NCBI GenBank assembly: GCA_963675235.2
Contig: CAXXFU010000004.1
Location: 1,054,001 to 1,118,000 of the forward strand
Length of the DNA: 64,000 nucleotides
Origin: JAHJQZ01 sp963675235
GTDB lineage: Bacteria; Pseudomonadota; Alphaproteobacteria; Rhizobiales; Devosiaceae
Direction of reading: 5' to 3'
A model generated the notes under the pieces. The model saw only the letters and a program-made list of their open reading frames with translations. It had not been told where the DNA came from and did no database searches. A program made the translations under genes and the position numbers. This document shows positions 16,504 to 25,574 of this stretch, piece by piece. Every line of letters begins with the position of its first letter. Position 1 is the stretch's first letter.

Positions 16504-17694
16504 GTGAGTCTCCCCATGGTTTTCGGGTTCGATCAGGCGCCCCAGCGCCGGGTATACGCTGCGTTCTTTCTGTATTCGTTTGGCCTCGGGGGCATCAATC
16601 CGCGCCTCGGCGACATCCAGCTCGCCATGGGCATCGGCGAAGGCACGCTGGGCGCGGCCCTGATCGGCGGCGCCATCGGCACCCAGGTCTCGCTGATGTT
16701 CGCCGGCCCGCTGCTCACCCGGCTCGGCGAACGCATGAGCCTGCTCCTCGGCATTCCGATGGTGGCGCTGATGATCGCTTCGGTGTCGCTGGCGCCCAAC
16801 CCCTACATGATGTTCCTCGCCATGTTCCTGGCCGGGCTTGCCATCGGCTGCGTCGAGATCGTCCTCAATGTCGAAGCCGACCGCGTCGAGTACCAGCTCG
16901 GCAAAAGGGTGATGAACCGCTCCCACGCCTTCTGGAGCTTTGGATTTTTCGCCGCCGGCGCCGTCAGCGCCATCGCCAAGGCCATCGAGCTTGATTTCCG
17001 CCTGCACCTGTTCGGCATGGCCGCCTTCATCATCGTGCTGGCGACGGTGGTGAACTGGAACTTCAAGCCGGCGCCAAAGCGTGTCGTCGAGGAAGGCGCC
17101 CACCCCCGCTTCGTGCGGCCGACCGGTCCGATCCTCGTGCTTGTCGCCTTCACCCTGTCGGCCATGCTGCTCGAAGGCGCCGGGGCCGACTGGTCGGTGA
17201 TCTTCATGCGCGACACTTTCCAGACCACGCCCTTCGTCAACGCCATCGCCTTCGTTTTCGGCGCCTTCTTCCAGGCGATCACGCGCTTTTTCGCCGACGG
17301 TTTCATCGAACGCTACGGTTCGGTACGCGTCGCCCGCGTGCTGTTGACCACACTCGGGATCGGGGTCTGCGCCGTCACCTTCTCCACCCATCCGGCCATA
17401 GCCCTTCTCGGTTTCGCCCTGATGGGCATCGGCACCTCCGCCATCTTCCCGCTCGCCGTCTCGGCAGCGGCGCAGCGCACTGACCGCCCCTCTGCCGTCA
17501 ACGTCGCAGCGCTGGCACAGCTGAGCTTCATCACCTTCCTGGTGGCGCCGCCGCTGCTCGGCTTTGTGGCCGAACACGTCTCGATCCGCCACTCCTTCGG
17601 TATCGGCATCCCGCTCGTCATCCTCAGCTTCCTGACGATCAGGGCGCTGACGCCGCGAGCGGGCAAGCCGGATACGATCAGGTCCGATGCCTGA
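16504..17694 (+). CDS. MFS transporter
   Basis: A 396-residue protein with about 12 membrane segments and the usual MFS loop motif region (GPLLTRLGERMSLLLG between helices 2 and 3). Resembles the FucP/YbjJ-like group of small major facilitator proteins; substrate unknown. Start GTG at 16504 or ATG at 16516; neither has a good ribosome site. Its end overlaps mmcB by 8 bases, so the two are probably cotranscribed. Confidence 0.88.
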   Translation: MSLPMVFGFDQAPQRRVYAAFFLYSFGLGGINPRLGDIQLAMGIGEGTLGAALIGGAIGTQVSLMFAGPLLTRLGERMSLLLGIPMVALMIASVSLAPNPYMMFLAMFLAGLAIGCVEIVLNVEADRVEYQLGKRVMNRSHAFWSFGFFAAGAVSAIAKAIELDFRLHLFGMAAFIIVLATVVNWNFKPAPKRVVEEGAHPRFVRPTGPILVLVAFTLSAMLLEGAGADWSVIFMRDTFQTTPFVNAIAFVFGAFFQAITRFFADGFIERYGSVRVARVLLTTLGIGVCAVTFSTHPAIALLGFALMGIGTSAIFPLAVSAAAQRTDRPSAVNVAALAQLSFITFLVAPPLLGFVAEHVSIRHSFGIGIPLVILSFLTIRALTPRAGKPDTIRSDA

Positions 17695-18148
17695 GCTCGG
17701 ACCGATCACCGACGGCCGGCAATCGCCGACGGCGCTGATGGTGCAAAGGGGAACGATGCGCCTGCTGCGCGGGCAATTCGATCTTGCCTGTTTCGCCGAG
17801 GTGCCGCTCGCCAACGGGCGGCGGGCCGATATTCTCGGCGTCGGGCCGAAGGGCGAGATCTGGATCATCGAGATCAAGTCGAGCCTTGCCGATTTCCGCG
17901 TCGACCAGAAATGGCACTTCTACCGCGATTTCTGCGACCGGTTCTTCTTTGCCAAACCCCCTGACCTCGACGCCGGCATCTTTCCCGAAAGCGAGGGCCT
18001 GATCGTTGCCGACGGCCATGGCGCCGACATTCTGAGGCAGGCGGCAGACGACCCGCTCGCCCCGGCGCGACGCAAGGCCCTGATGCTACGGCTGACGCGC
18101 CTTGGTGCCGACCGTATCCATGCGCTGATGGATCCGGGTCCGCAGTAG
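17687..18148 (+). CDS. mmcB: MmcB family DNA repair protein
   Basis: A 153-residue protein of the alphaproteobacterial MmcB family (COG5321), a PD-(D/E)XK nuclease-like fold. Visible core: RRADILGVG (Asp) and IWIIEIKSS (Glu-X-Lys), then DFRVDQKWHFYRDFCDRFFF. In Caulobacter MmcB contributes to mitomycin C resistance and is SOS controlled; I did not find a clear LexA box here, and it is probably transcribed with the MFS gene it overlaps. Confidence 0.9.
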   Translation: MPELGPITDGRQSPTALMVQRGTMRLLRGQFDLACFAEVPLANGRRADILGVGPKGEIWIIEIKSSLADFRVDQKWHFYRDFCDRFFFAKPPDLDAGIFPESEGLIVADGHGADILRQAADDPLAPARRKALMLRLTRLGADRIHALMDPGPQ

Positions 18149-18159
18149 CCAGAACTCTA

Positions 18160-18270
18160 CGTCATCTCCGCGAATGCGGGAATCCGGTACGAGGGGTCTG
18201 CCGGGCGCAAGAATGCTTTCGCGCGCAGACCGCGCGCGGCTGATCCCTGATCAGGTCGGGGATGACGCTG
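18160..18270. repeat. intergenic repeat with inverted ends
   Basis: In the 150-base gap between mmcB and truB (convergent). The left end reads cgtcatctccgcgaatgcgg, the right end tcggggatgacg; these ends are partly complementary and resemble the widespread alphaproteobacterial element whose ends read gtcatccccgcgaaagcgggg and cggggatgac. GATCCCTGATCAGGTC inside adds another partial palindrome. No coding frame is convincing. Confidence 0.6.
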
Positions 18271-18298
18271 TGGGTTGAGGCACCGACGGTGGAATGAA

Positions 18299-19210
18299 CT
18301 ACCCGTTTGGAAGGATCACCCGGCGCGGCTTGAACTGGCCCTGTTCGACATATCCCACGGCCACCGCCTCGCCCTTGAGCGAAGCCCAGCACTCGTCGAC
18401 AGAAACCGGCGCGCCGGCCCCGGTCAGAAGCACCGGATTGCCGAGCCGGATCAGGCTGGCCTGGCGCATGTCGACGCGGATTTCCGGCACATCGGTCAAT
18501 CCTGCCGCCACCGGCAGCAGGAATTCTGTCCGTGAGTCCGGCTCGGCAGCTTCGATGGCCGCGAGATCGACCGCCATCGCGTCGGTGAACCCGCCAACAG
18601 CGGCGCGGTGCAGCCTTGAGACATGTCCCTCTGTCCCGAGCGCTTCGGCGATGTCACGGGCCAGCGCCCTGACATAGGTACCCTTTGCGCAGGTGACTTC
18701 GAAATCGGACGTCTCGGTGCCGTGGTCCAGCAGCGTGAAGCTGTCGATTTCGACTTCGCGTTCGGGGATATCGACCTGTTCACCGGCGCGGGCGAGATCA
18801 TAGGCGCGCTCGCCCTTGATCTTGATGGCCGAAAAGGCCGGGGGCTTTTGCATGATCACGCCGATGAAGCGCGGCAGCACCAATTCGACATCGGCGCGAG
18901 CCGGGCGGATATCGGAGGTCGCGACCACCTCGCCCTCGGCGTCGTCGGTCGCGGTGCGGACGCCCCATTTGACGGTGAAGTGGTAGACCTTTGTGCCATC
19001 CTGCACCTGCGGCACCGTCTTGGTGGCCTCCCCGAAGGCAATCGGAAGGATACCCGTTGCCAGCGGATCGAGCGTGCCGGCATGCCCGGCCTTTTTTGCC
19101 TGCAACAGCCACCTGACCTTGCCCACGGCCTCGGTCGAGGACATGTCGTAGGGCTTGTCGAGAACGAGCCAGCCGGAGATGGGTTTCTTGTTCGAGCGCT
19201 TCTGGGCCAT
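18299..19210 (-). CDS. truB: tRNA pseudouridine(55) synthase
   Basis: A 303-residue TruB. Catalytic Asp lies in AGHAGTLDPLATGILPIA; KPPAFSAIKIKGERAYDLAR and CAKGTYVRALARDI are diagnostic. It isomerises U55 in the tRNA T-loop. The ATG at 19210 is chosen; the open frame continues into the intergenic repeat upstream and that part is unrelated to TruB. Last gene of the rimP-nusA-infB-rbfA-truB unit; rpsO and pnp, which usually follow in rhizobia, are not downstream. Confidence 0.96.
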   Translation of the reverse strand: MAQKRSNKKPISGWLVLDKPYDMSSTEAVGKVRWLLQAKKAGHAGTLDPLATGILPIAFGEATKTVPQVQDGTKVYHFTVKWGVRTATDDAEGEVVATSDIRPARADVELVLPRFIGVIMQKPPAFSAIKIKGERAYDLARAGEQVDIPEREVEIDSFTLLDHGTETSDFEVTCAKGTYVRALARDIAEALGTEGHVSRLHRAAVGGFTDAMAVDLAAIEAAEPDSRTEFLLPVAAGLTDVPEIRVDMRQASLIRLGNPVLLTGAGAPVSVDECWASLKGEAVAVGYVEQGQFKPRRVILPNG

Positions 19211-19239
19211 TGAATTTTCGATGTTCGTTCTCGGAGCAA

Positions 19240-19318
19240 GCAGAGGAGCTTCATCCTGAGCGTGTCGAAGGACGAGGCTCGGACCCTCGTGGTTCGACAG
19301 GCTCACCATGAGGGTCCC
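19240..19318. repeat. imperfect palindromic repeat between rbfA and truB
   Basis: Plus strand: cttcatcctgagcgtgtcgaaggacgagg ... ccctcgtggttcgacaggctcaccatgaggg. The two arms (cctgagcgtgtcgaa and ttcgacaggctcaccatg) are largely complementary, the pattern of a repeat widely dispersed in alphaproteobacterial genomes. It fills the gap and abuts the rbfA stop codon. Confidence 0.7.
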
Positions 19319-19741
19319 TCAGTCGTCGTGGCCCTCGCCGTCCCCGTCCTCGTCGTGATGCAGGTCCTTTTGCACCCGCTCCGAACGCAACAGGCTCTCG
19401 ATCCGATCGGCTTCCTCGAAGGTGTCATCGATATAGAAGCGGATTTCGGGCGCGTATTTGAGATCGATCCTGTGGCCGATGTCGCCGCGGATGAATCTGG
19501 CGTGATTGTTGAGCGCCTTGACGATTTCCTCGGCATTGGCACCGCCGAGCGGCATGACGAAGGCCTTTGCCAGCTTGAGATCGGGCGTCATCCTGACTTC
19601 AGGCACGGTGATCGTCGCTTTCTCGATCACCGGGTCGATGATGTCGCCGCGCATGAACATCTCGCTCAGCGCGTGGCGCACCAGCTCGGCGACGCGCAGC
19701 ATGCGCTGGGACGGCTCTGCGTGTTTGTGGTGTCGGGTCAT
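19319..19741 (-). CDS. rbfA: 30S ribosome-binding factor A
   Basis: A 140-residue RbfA with the single KH-like domain (RMLRVAELVRHALSEMF at about 13-29, ITVPEVRMTPDLKLAKAFV) and an acidic His/Asp-rich tail (DEDGDGEGHDD). It assists 16S rRNA 5' end maturation of the 30S subunit. Start at 19741; the open frame upstream to 19807 is not family sequence. Between infB and truB as usual. Confidence 0.95.
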   Translation of the reverse strand: MTRHHKHAEPSQRMLRVAELVRHALSEMFMRGDIIDPVIEKATITVPEVRMTPDLKLAKAFVMPLGGANAEEIVKALNNHARFIRGDIGHRIDLKYAPEIRFYIDDTFEEADRIESLLRSERVQKDLHHDEDGDGEGHDD

Positions 19742-19829
19742 CTGGTGGACTCGTGAAAGGTGAAATGGCGACGAACGATGACGAAACGGACGGCAGATGC
19801 CGTCCATTCACGCGATCATCGGTCTCAAT

Positions 19830-22463
19830 TCACAGACTGCGCTTCACCGTCTCGACGCGGTAGCATTCGATGACGTCGCCAGCACGCATGTCCTGGTAGT
19901 TCTCGAAGGCCATGCCGCATTCCTGGCCCATCTGCACTTCCTTGACCTCGTCCTTGAAGCGCTTGAGGGTACTGAGCTTGCCTTCGTGCACCACGACGTT
20001 GTCGCGGATCAGACGCACGCCGGCGCCGCGTTCCACCATGCCTTCGGTGATGCGGCAGCCCGCCACCTTGCCGACCTTGGTGATGTTGAACACTTCGAGA
20101 ATCTCGGCATTGCCGATGAAGGTCTCGCGGCGTTCCGGGGCCAGCATGCCGGACATCACGCCCTTCACGTCGTCGACCAGGTCGTAGATGACGTTGTAGT
20201 AGCGGATCTCGATGCCTTCGCGCTCGGCCAGTTCACGGGCCTGGCGGTTGGCACGGACGTTGAAGCCGATGACGACGGCCTTGGATGCCGAGGCCAGCGT
20301 CACGTCGGATTCGGTAATGCCGCCGACCGCCGAGGTGAGGATCTGGGCCGAAACCTCTTCGGTGCCGAGCTTGTCGAGCGAAGCGGTGATCGCTTCGGCA
20401 GAACCCTGCACGTCCGCCTTGATCAACAGCGGGAACTTGGCAACGCCGGAATCCTTGAGCTGATTCATCATCTGCTCGAGCGAGGTCATGCCGCCGACCG
20501 CCGAGCGTTCGCGCATGGCGCGCTGGCGGTATTCGGTGATCTCGCGGGCGCGGGCTTCGCTCTCGACCACCGAGAAGCGGTCGCCGGCATCGGGAACGCC
20601 GGAGAAGCCGAGCACTTCGACCGGTGTCGAGGGACCGGCGGACTTGATCTGTTCGCCCTTGTCGTCGATCAGCGCACGCACGCGGGCCAGTTCGGTGCCG
20701 GCCACAACGATATCGCCGACATTGAGCGTGCCGCGCTGGACCAGGACGGTCGCGACGGCGCCACGGCCCTTGTCGAGCTTGGCCTCGATCACCGTGCCTT
20801 CGGCGCGGCCATCTGGATTTGCCTTGAGTTCAAGGATTTCCGACTGCAGAACAATTGCTTCCAGGAGCTTGTCGAGCCCCTCGCCGGTCTTGGCCGAAAC
20901 CTCGACTTCCAGCGTTTCGCCGCCCATCGATTCGACGAAGACCTCGTGCTGCAACAAATCGGTGCGGACCTTCTGCGCATTGGCATTGGGTCGGTCGATC
21001 TTGTTGATGGCGATGATCATCGGCACTTCGGCCGCCTTGGCGTGCTTGATCGATTCGATCGTCTGCGGCATCACGGCGTCATCGGCGGCCACCACCAGCA
21101 CGGCGATGTCGGTCGACTGGGCGCCGCGGGCACGCATGGCGGTGAAGGCTTCGTGGCCGGGCGTGTCGAGGAAGGTGATCTTCTGACCGTCCTGCTCGAC
21201 CTGGTAGGCGCCGATATGCTGGGTGATGCCGCCGGCTTCGCCGGAAGCCACATTGGCATGGCGGATGGCGTCCAGAAGCGAGGTCTTGCCGTGGTCGACA
21301 TGGCCCATGATGGTCACGACCGGCGGACGCGGCCGCAGATCCTCGGGCTTGTCGTCGGACTGGTCGTCGAAACAGACCGGTTTCGACATCGGCCTCGGAA
21401 ACACGCTTGACCGTGTGGCCAAGTTCGGTGGCGATCAGCTCCGCCGTGTCGACGTCGAGCACGTCGTTGATCTTGAGCATCTGGCCCTGCTGCATCAGCA
21501 GCTTGATGACATCAACCGAACGCTCGGCCATGCGGTTGGCCAGCTCCTGCACCGTGATCACTTCCGGAATTGTCACTTCGCGGGCGATCTTCTCGTGCTG
21601 GACATTGCTGCGGCCACGCTGCTTCTCGCGGCGGCGGCGCATGGCGGCGAGCGAGGGACCGCGCGATCGCGATCGGATTCCTCGGTAGCCGTGGTCACCG
21701 TCAAGCGCGAACGGCCGGAATCGGTACCCGGACCGCGACGCGACGGTCGGTCGGTCGGGCCGCGATTGGCACGCTTGACGCGATCGAGTTCATCCTGGCT
21801 GACGAGCCCCGGCTTGTTCGGCGTGACGCCACGACCGCGGGTCCGCCGTTCGACGGCCGCCTCGGCATCGGCCGGGCTGGCAGGCGCAGGGCTCGGAACA
21901 TTGGGACGCGGGGCGGGGCCGCGACTGCGCGCCGGGCGCTCGGCCTGGGCCGGAGCAGGGGCCGCCGTGGCGGCCTTGCTCGCCTCTTCGGCCGCTTTGG
22001 CCTCGGCTTCGCGCTCCAACCGTTCCTGTTCGCGCTTTTTCTCTTCTTCTTCGAGCTGGGCCTTGCGGCGCTCTTCTTCCTCGATGCGGCGGCGCTCTTC
22101 TTCCTGGAAGCGGCGTTGCTCGGCCTGCTGGCGCGCCGAAGCCTCGACGAGCACGCGCTGGCGGGCGCTCGACTCCTCGGCGGTCAGGCCACCGGCGGGA
22201 CGCGGCGTCGCGCGCGGACCCTCGGACCGGCGCTGCTGCTGCTGAGCCGGCGCGCCTGCGGGCGGGCGCGGCGCATGACCACCGGGTGCACCCTGGCCAT
22301 GAGGCGGAGAGCCGACGCGGCGCGTCCGCTTTTCCACCACGACCGTGGAGCGCGATGACCGCGACGCGCCGGAACGCGCGCCAACGCCAGGCGCCCCTCC
22401 TTTGAGGGTCAGGGTCTTCTTGCCGCCCTGATCGGTATCGCGCTTGTCGTCTCGATCGCTCAT
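19830..22463 (-). CDS. infB: translation initiation factor IF-2, with two compensating frameshifts in this sequence
   Basis: IF-2 brings initiator tRNA to the 30S subunit. The reading unit runs from the ATG at 22463 (MSDRDDKRD, then TLTLKGG) through a charged, Ala/Pro/Glu-rich N-domain with a coiled coil, the IF2_N motif VTVQELANRMAERSVDVIKLLM, the G-domain (GHVDHGKT, DTPGHEAF, NKID) and the IF-2 C-domains. As given, the frame breaks near 21660-21685 (one base missing) and returns near 21370-21372 (one extra A/T in a triple run). The 290 bases between encode proper IF-2 in another frame. The two changes cancel, giving 877 residues. Sequencing error is far likelier than a split essential gene. 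Confidence 0.93.
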
Positions 22464-23078
22464 GTAGTTCCGTCTTCTTTCCCGTTTGCGCTCCGGTAGC
22501 GGGCAAGCCTTTCGGCCCCGCGCCAAAGCAGCATCCGCTGCTGCCCCTGCAACGAGGGCAGCATGTATCACATTTTCAAGCCCTAATGCCAAATCCAATT
22601 GGCCCGAGCTCAGGAATTCGTAATGCCGGATGCTCTGTTGCGGGAATCGTGCCCGCAACAAAGCCAGCATTTTGTCTCGCCCACCTTGCGCCGCGTCGGA
22701 CGCGGTGATGAGGGCCTTGATGTCGCCGGCGGCGATGGCGGCCTCGACCTTTGCCGCGCCGGTCACGATCTGACCGGCCTTGCGAGCCAGGCCAAGCGCA
22801 CCGAGCAGCCGCTCTTCTAGCCTTCTGCCCGCCAGTTGCGCAAGGTCGGGAGGAACCGAAACCTTTTGCTTGAGGCTGCGGCCAAAGGCGCGCTTGCCGA
22901 CAGCCTCGGTCACCATCGCCTCTGAAAGCGTCACCCAGACGCCGCGCCCGGGCGCCCTTGCGTCGACGTCGGGCACGATTTCGCCGTCCGGTCCGAGGAC
23001 AAAGCGGATGAGATCCGAGGCCGGGCGCGTTTCACGCGTCAGGCAGCATTCACGCATGACCTCGCTTTTCTTCGGCAT
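22460..23078 (-). CDS. ylxR: YlxR/DUF448 RNA-binding protein with L7Ae-like domain, frameshifted near its end
   Basis: The N-terminal YlxR domain (RECCLTRETRPASDLIRFV, PGRGVWVT) is followed by an L7Ae-type RNA-binding domain (LGLARKAGQIVTGAAKVEAAI), as in other rhizobia. As given, the frame runs without a stop straight into infB. Removing one C from the CCCC run at 22516-22519 instead yields the C-terminus AERLARYRSANGKEDGTT and a TGA that overlaps the infB ATG (ATGA), 205 residues. I therefore read the apparent ylxR-infB fusion as a homopolymer error. Located between nusA and infB, as expected. Confidence 0.88.
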
Positions 23079-23111
23079 CCGCGTCCCCGGCTCCCGTGCG
23101 CATCTCCCGGA

Positions 23112-24716
23112 CTAGTCTTCGGCCGCCGGGGCAGCGTCCTCACCCTCTTCGGGCTCGGGCGCAAGATCTTCCTCGGTGACCCACCCGGCCCTGAGGCGGG
23201 CGGTCATGATCATGTCTTCCGCCTCCTGGCGGGAGATCGGGAAGGCGGAGAACAACCCGTCGAAACGCTGCACTTCGCCATCCTTGCGTTCGACCCAGCC
23301 AATCAGGTCATCGGCGGCACAGCCGGCGAAGTCCTCGATCGTCTTGATGCCGTCCTTGCCGAGCTCCACCAGCATGGCGGCACCAAGGCCCGGAATCTCG
23401 TAAAGCTCGTCGGCGACGCCCAGTGTCCTGCGCTCTTCGTCGAGTTCGGCCTCGCGGGCATTGAGGAACTCGACGGCCCGGTTCTGGATCTCGGTGGCGG
23501 TTTCCTCGTCGAAGCCCTGGATCGAGGAGATTTCCTCGAGCTCGACATAGGCCAGTTCCTCGATCGAGGAGAAGCCTTCCGAGGCCAGCAGCTGGGCGAC
23601 CATCTCGTCGACATCGAGCGCGTCCATGAACAGGGTCGAGCGTTCGGTGAATTCCTTCTGCCGACGTTCGGATTCTTCCTGCTCGGTCAGAATGTCGATG
23701 TCCCAGCCAATGAGCTGGCTGGCCAGGCGCACGTTCTGGCCGCGACGGCCGATGGCGAGCGACAGCTGCTCGTCGGGCACCACGACCTCGATCTTCTCGG
23801 CCTGCTCGTCGAGCACGACCTTGGCGACATCGGCCGGCTGCAGCGCCGAAACGACCAGCTCGGCAAGATTCTCGGTATACGGAATGATGTCGATCTTTTC
23901 GCCCTGAAGCTCGCCGACCACCGCCTGGACGCGCGAACCGCGCATGCCGACGCAAGCGCCGACAGGATCGATCGAGGAATCGTTCGAGCTGACGGCGATC
24001 TTGGCGCGCGAGCCCGGATCGCGGGCGATCGAACGGATATGGATGATGCCGTCGTAGATTTCCGGCACTTCCTGCATGAACAGCTTGGCCATGAACTGCG
24101 GATGGGTGCGCGACAGGAAGATCTGCGGCCCGCGCTGCTCGCGGCGGACGTCATATATATAGGCACGGACGCGGTCGCCGTAGCGGAACTGCTCGCGCGG
24201 GATCAGCTCGTCGCGGCGGATGATGGCTTCGCCACGTCCGAGATCGACGATGACATTGCCGTATTCGACGCGCTTGACCGTGCCATTGACGATTTCGCCG
24301 ATGCGGCCGGAATAATCGTCGAACGTGCGCTCGCGCTCGGCATCACGAACCTTCTGGACAATGACCTGCTTGGCCGACTGCGCCGCGATGCGGCCGAACT
24401 CGATCGGCGGCAGCGGCTCGGTGACATAGTCACCGAACTTGGCCTCGGAATTCTTGGCCTTGGCGTCGGGCAGGGAGATCTGCCGGCTCGGCTCCTCGAC
24501 GGTCTCGACGACTTCGAGCATGCGCCACAAGCGCAACTCGCCGGTCTTGGGATTGATCTCGGCCTTGACCTCGGTCTCGGCGCCGTAGCGCGAGCGGGCG
24601 GCCTTGCGGATCGCCTCCTGCATCGCCTCGATGACGATCATGCGGTCGATGGACTTCTCCCGCGCCACGGCATCGGCGATCTGCAGAAGTTCCAACCTGT
24701 TTGCCGAAACGGCCAT
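23112..24716 (-). CDS. nusA: transcription termination/antitermination protein NusA
   Basis: A 534-residue NusA: N-terminal RNA polymerase-binding domain (residues 1-130), S1 domain (IVNGTVKRVEYGNVIVDLGRGEAII), two KH domains (DPVGACVGMRGSRVQAV and VVPDEQLSLAIGRRGQNVRLA), two C-terminal helical repeats, and an acidic tail. It modulates pausing, termination and rRNA antitermination. Cotranscribed with rimP upstream (90-base gap) and ylxR downstream (33 bases). Confidence 0.97.
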   Translation of the reverse strand: MAVSANRLELLQIADAVAREKSIDRMIVIEAMQEAIRKAARSRYGAETEVKAEINPKTGELRLWRMLEVVETVEEPSRQISLPDAKAKNSEAKFGDYVTEPLPPIEFGRIAAQSAKQVIVQKVRDAERERTFDDYSGRIGEIVNGTVKRVEYGNVIVDLGRGEAIIRRDELIPREQFRYGDRVRAYIYDVRREQRGPQIFLSRTHPQFMAKLFMQEVPEIYDGIIHIRSIARDPGSRAKIAVSSNDSSIDPVGACVGMRGSRVQAVVGELQGEKIDIIPYTENLAELVVSALQPADVAKVVLDEQAEKIEVVVPDEQLSLAIGRRGQNVRLASQLIGWDIDILTEQEESERRQKEFTERSTLFMDALDVDEMVAQLLASEGFSSIEELAYVELEEISSIQGFDEETATEIQNRAVEFLNAREAELDEERRTLGVADELYEIPGLGAAMLVELGKDGIKTIEDFAGCAADDLIGWVERKDGEVQRFDGLFSAFPISRQEAEDMIMTARLRAGWVTEEDLAPEPEEGEDAAPAAED

Positions 24717-24806
24717 CCGTTCTTCTCCTCATTCTGTTGTGGAACCGGCGTCGGGCGCTTTCGTCCGTGCCGCCGCTGTCCCGCAACCAATTATGCGCGC
24801 CGAGCC

Positions 24807-25426
24807 CTAGTTATCGGATTCGGCAGAATATTCGACAGTCTCGATATCGGGATCGTCGAGTGTGTCGTCCTGTTCCTTCGCCGCCATTTCCAGCAGCCTG
24901 TCGGTCATGACCAGCTTGGCTTCCGCAAGGGCGGTGAATGGCAGGGTATAAAGCGCCGGCGCCCCTTCGGGCACGTCGGGCAGCCTGATGGTGACGCCTT
25001 GCGCGTCGCTGGTCTCTATGAGACCGCGGAAACGCTTGCGCCCGTCGATCATGTCGGCCAGCTCGATCTTGGCGTCGTGGCCGTGCCAGCGGGCGAAATC
25101 GTCGGCCCGCACCAACACCCGGTCGACACCTGGCGAACTGACTTCGAGATTATACTCGCTGTCGATGGGATCCTCGACGTCGAGCGCCGGATTGATCTCG
25201 CGGCTGAGCCTCTCGCAGTCGTCGATCGAAAAGCGCCCATTGGCGTCCTCGGCCATGACCTGCAGGGTCAGACCGTTGAAATTGAGCATTTTCACCCGCA
25301 CCAGCCGATAACCGAGATCTTCGGCAATCGGCTCGATGATGGCGGCGATCCGGGCCTCCAGGCCCGTCTGCTTTATATAACGTCGCTCGCTCAGCTTTCC
25401 TGGCCTTCTGGTTTCCGCCCTGTCAT
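24807..25426 (-). CDS. rimP: ribosome maturation factor RimP, probable frameshift near the N-terminus
   Basis: RimP aids 30S assembly. The body (NGLTLQVMAEDANGRFSIDDCERLSREI, DYNLEVSSPG-type motif as EYNLEVSSPGVDR) is clear. The first in-frame ATG (25301) would remove the conserved N-terminal helix TGLEARIAAIIEP, which is encoded upstream without any ATG, GTG or TTG start before an in-frame stop. In the adjacent frame the ATG at 25426 begins MTGRKPEGQES and ends at once. One missing base near 25390-25400 joins the two into a 206-residue protein of normal length. First gene of the nusA-infB operon. Confidence 0.88.
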
Positions 25427-25493
25427 GCCGCCGTCATGGCCGCCAATCGCAACGATCGGGTGACGGACGGGACGTCCTGGACGAAGATAACAA

Positions 25494-25516
25494 AAAAGAG
25501 CGGGGCCGCTTGGCAC
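25494..25516 (-). terminator. possible terminator of panE
   Basis: On the minus strand AGCG-GCCC-CGCT is followed by CTTTTTTG, some 60-80 bases after the panE stop and before rimP. The stem is short, so confidence is limited. Confidence 0.4.
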
Positions 25517-25574
25517 CCACTCTCCGGTTAACCCTGAGATGTTGGCCGTTCTATACGCCTGCCCGGCGAAAGAT

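Noticed and set aside
16372..17877. Extension of the dCMP deaminase frame upstream by about 500 codons
   Set aside because: The added part is antisense to the MFS transporter and of low-complexity charged composition; the ATG at 16371 has a good ribosome site and the family N-terminus.
22460..23078. A true YlxR-IF-2 fusion protein
   Set aside because: One-base correction of a C run restores both normal genes with an ATGA overlap; three other conserved genes nearby show similar indels.
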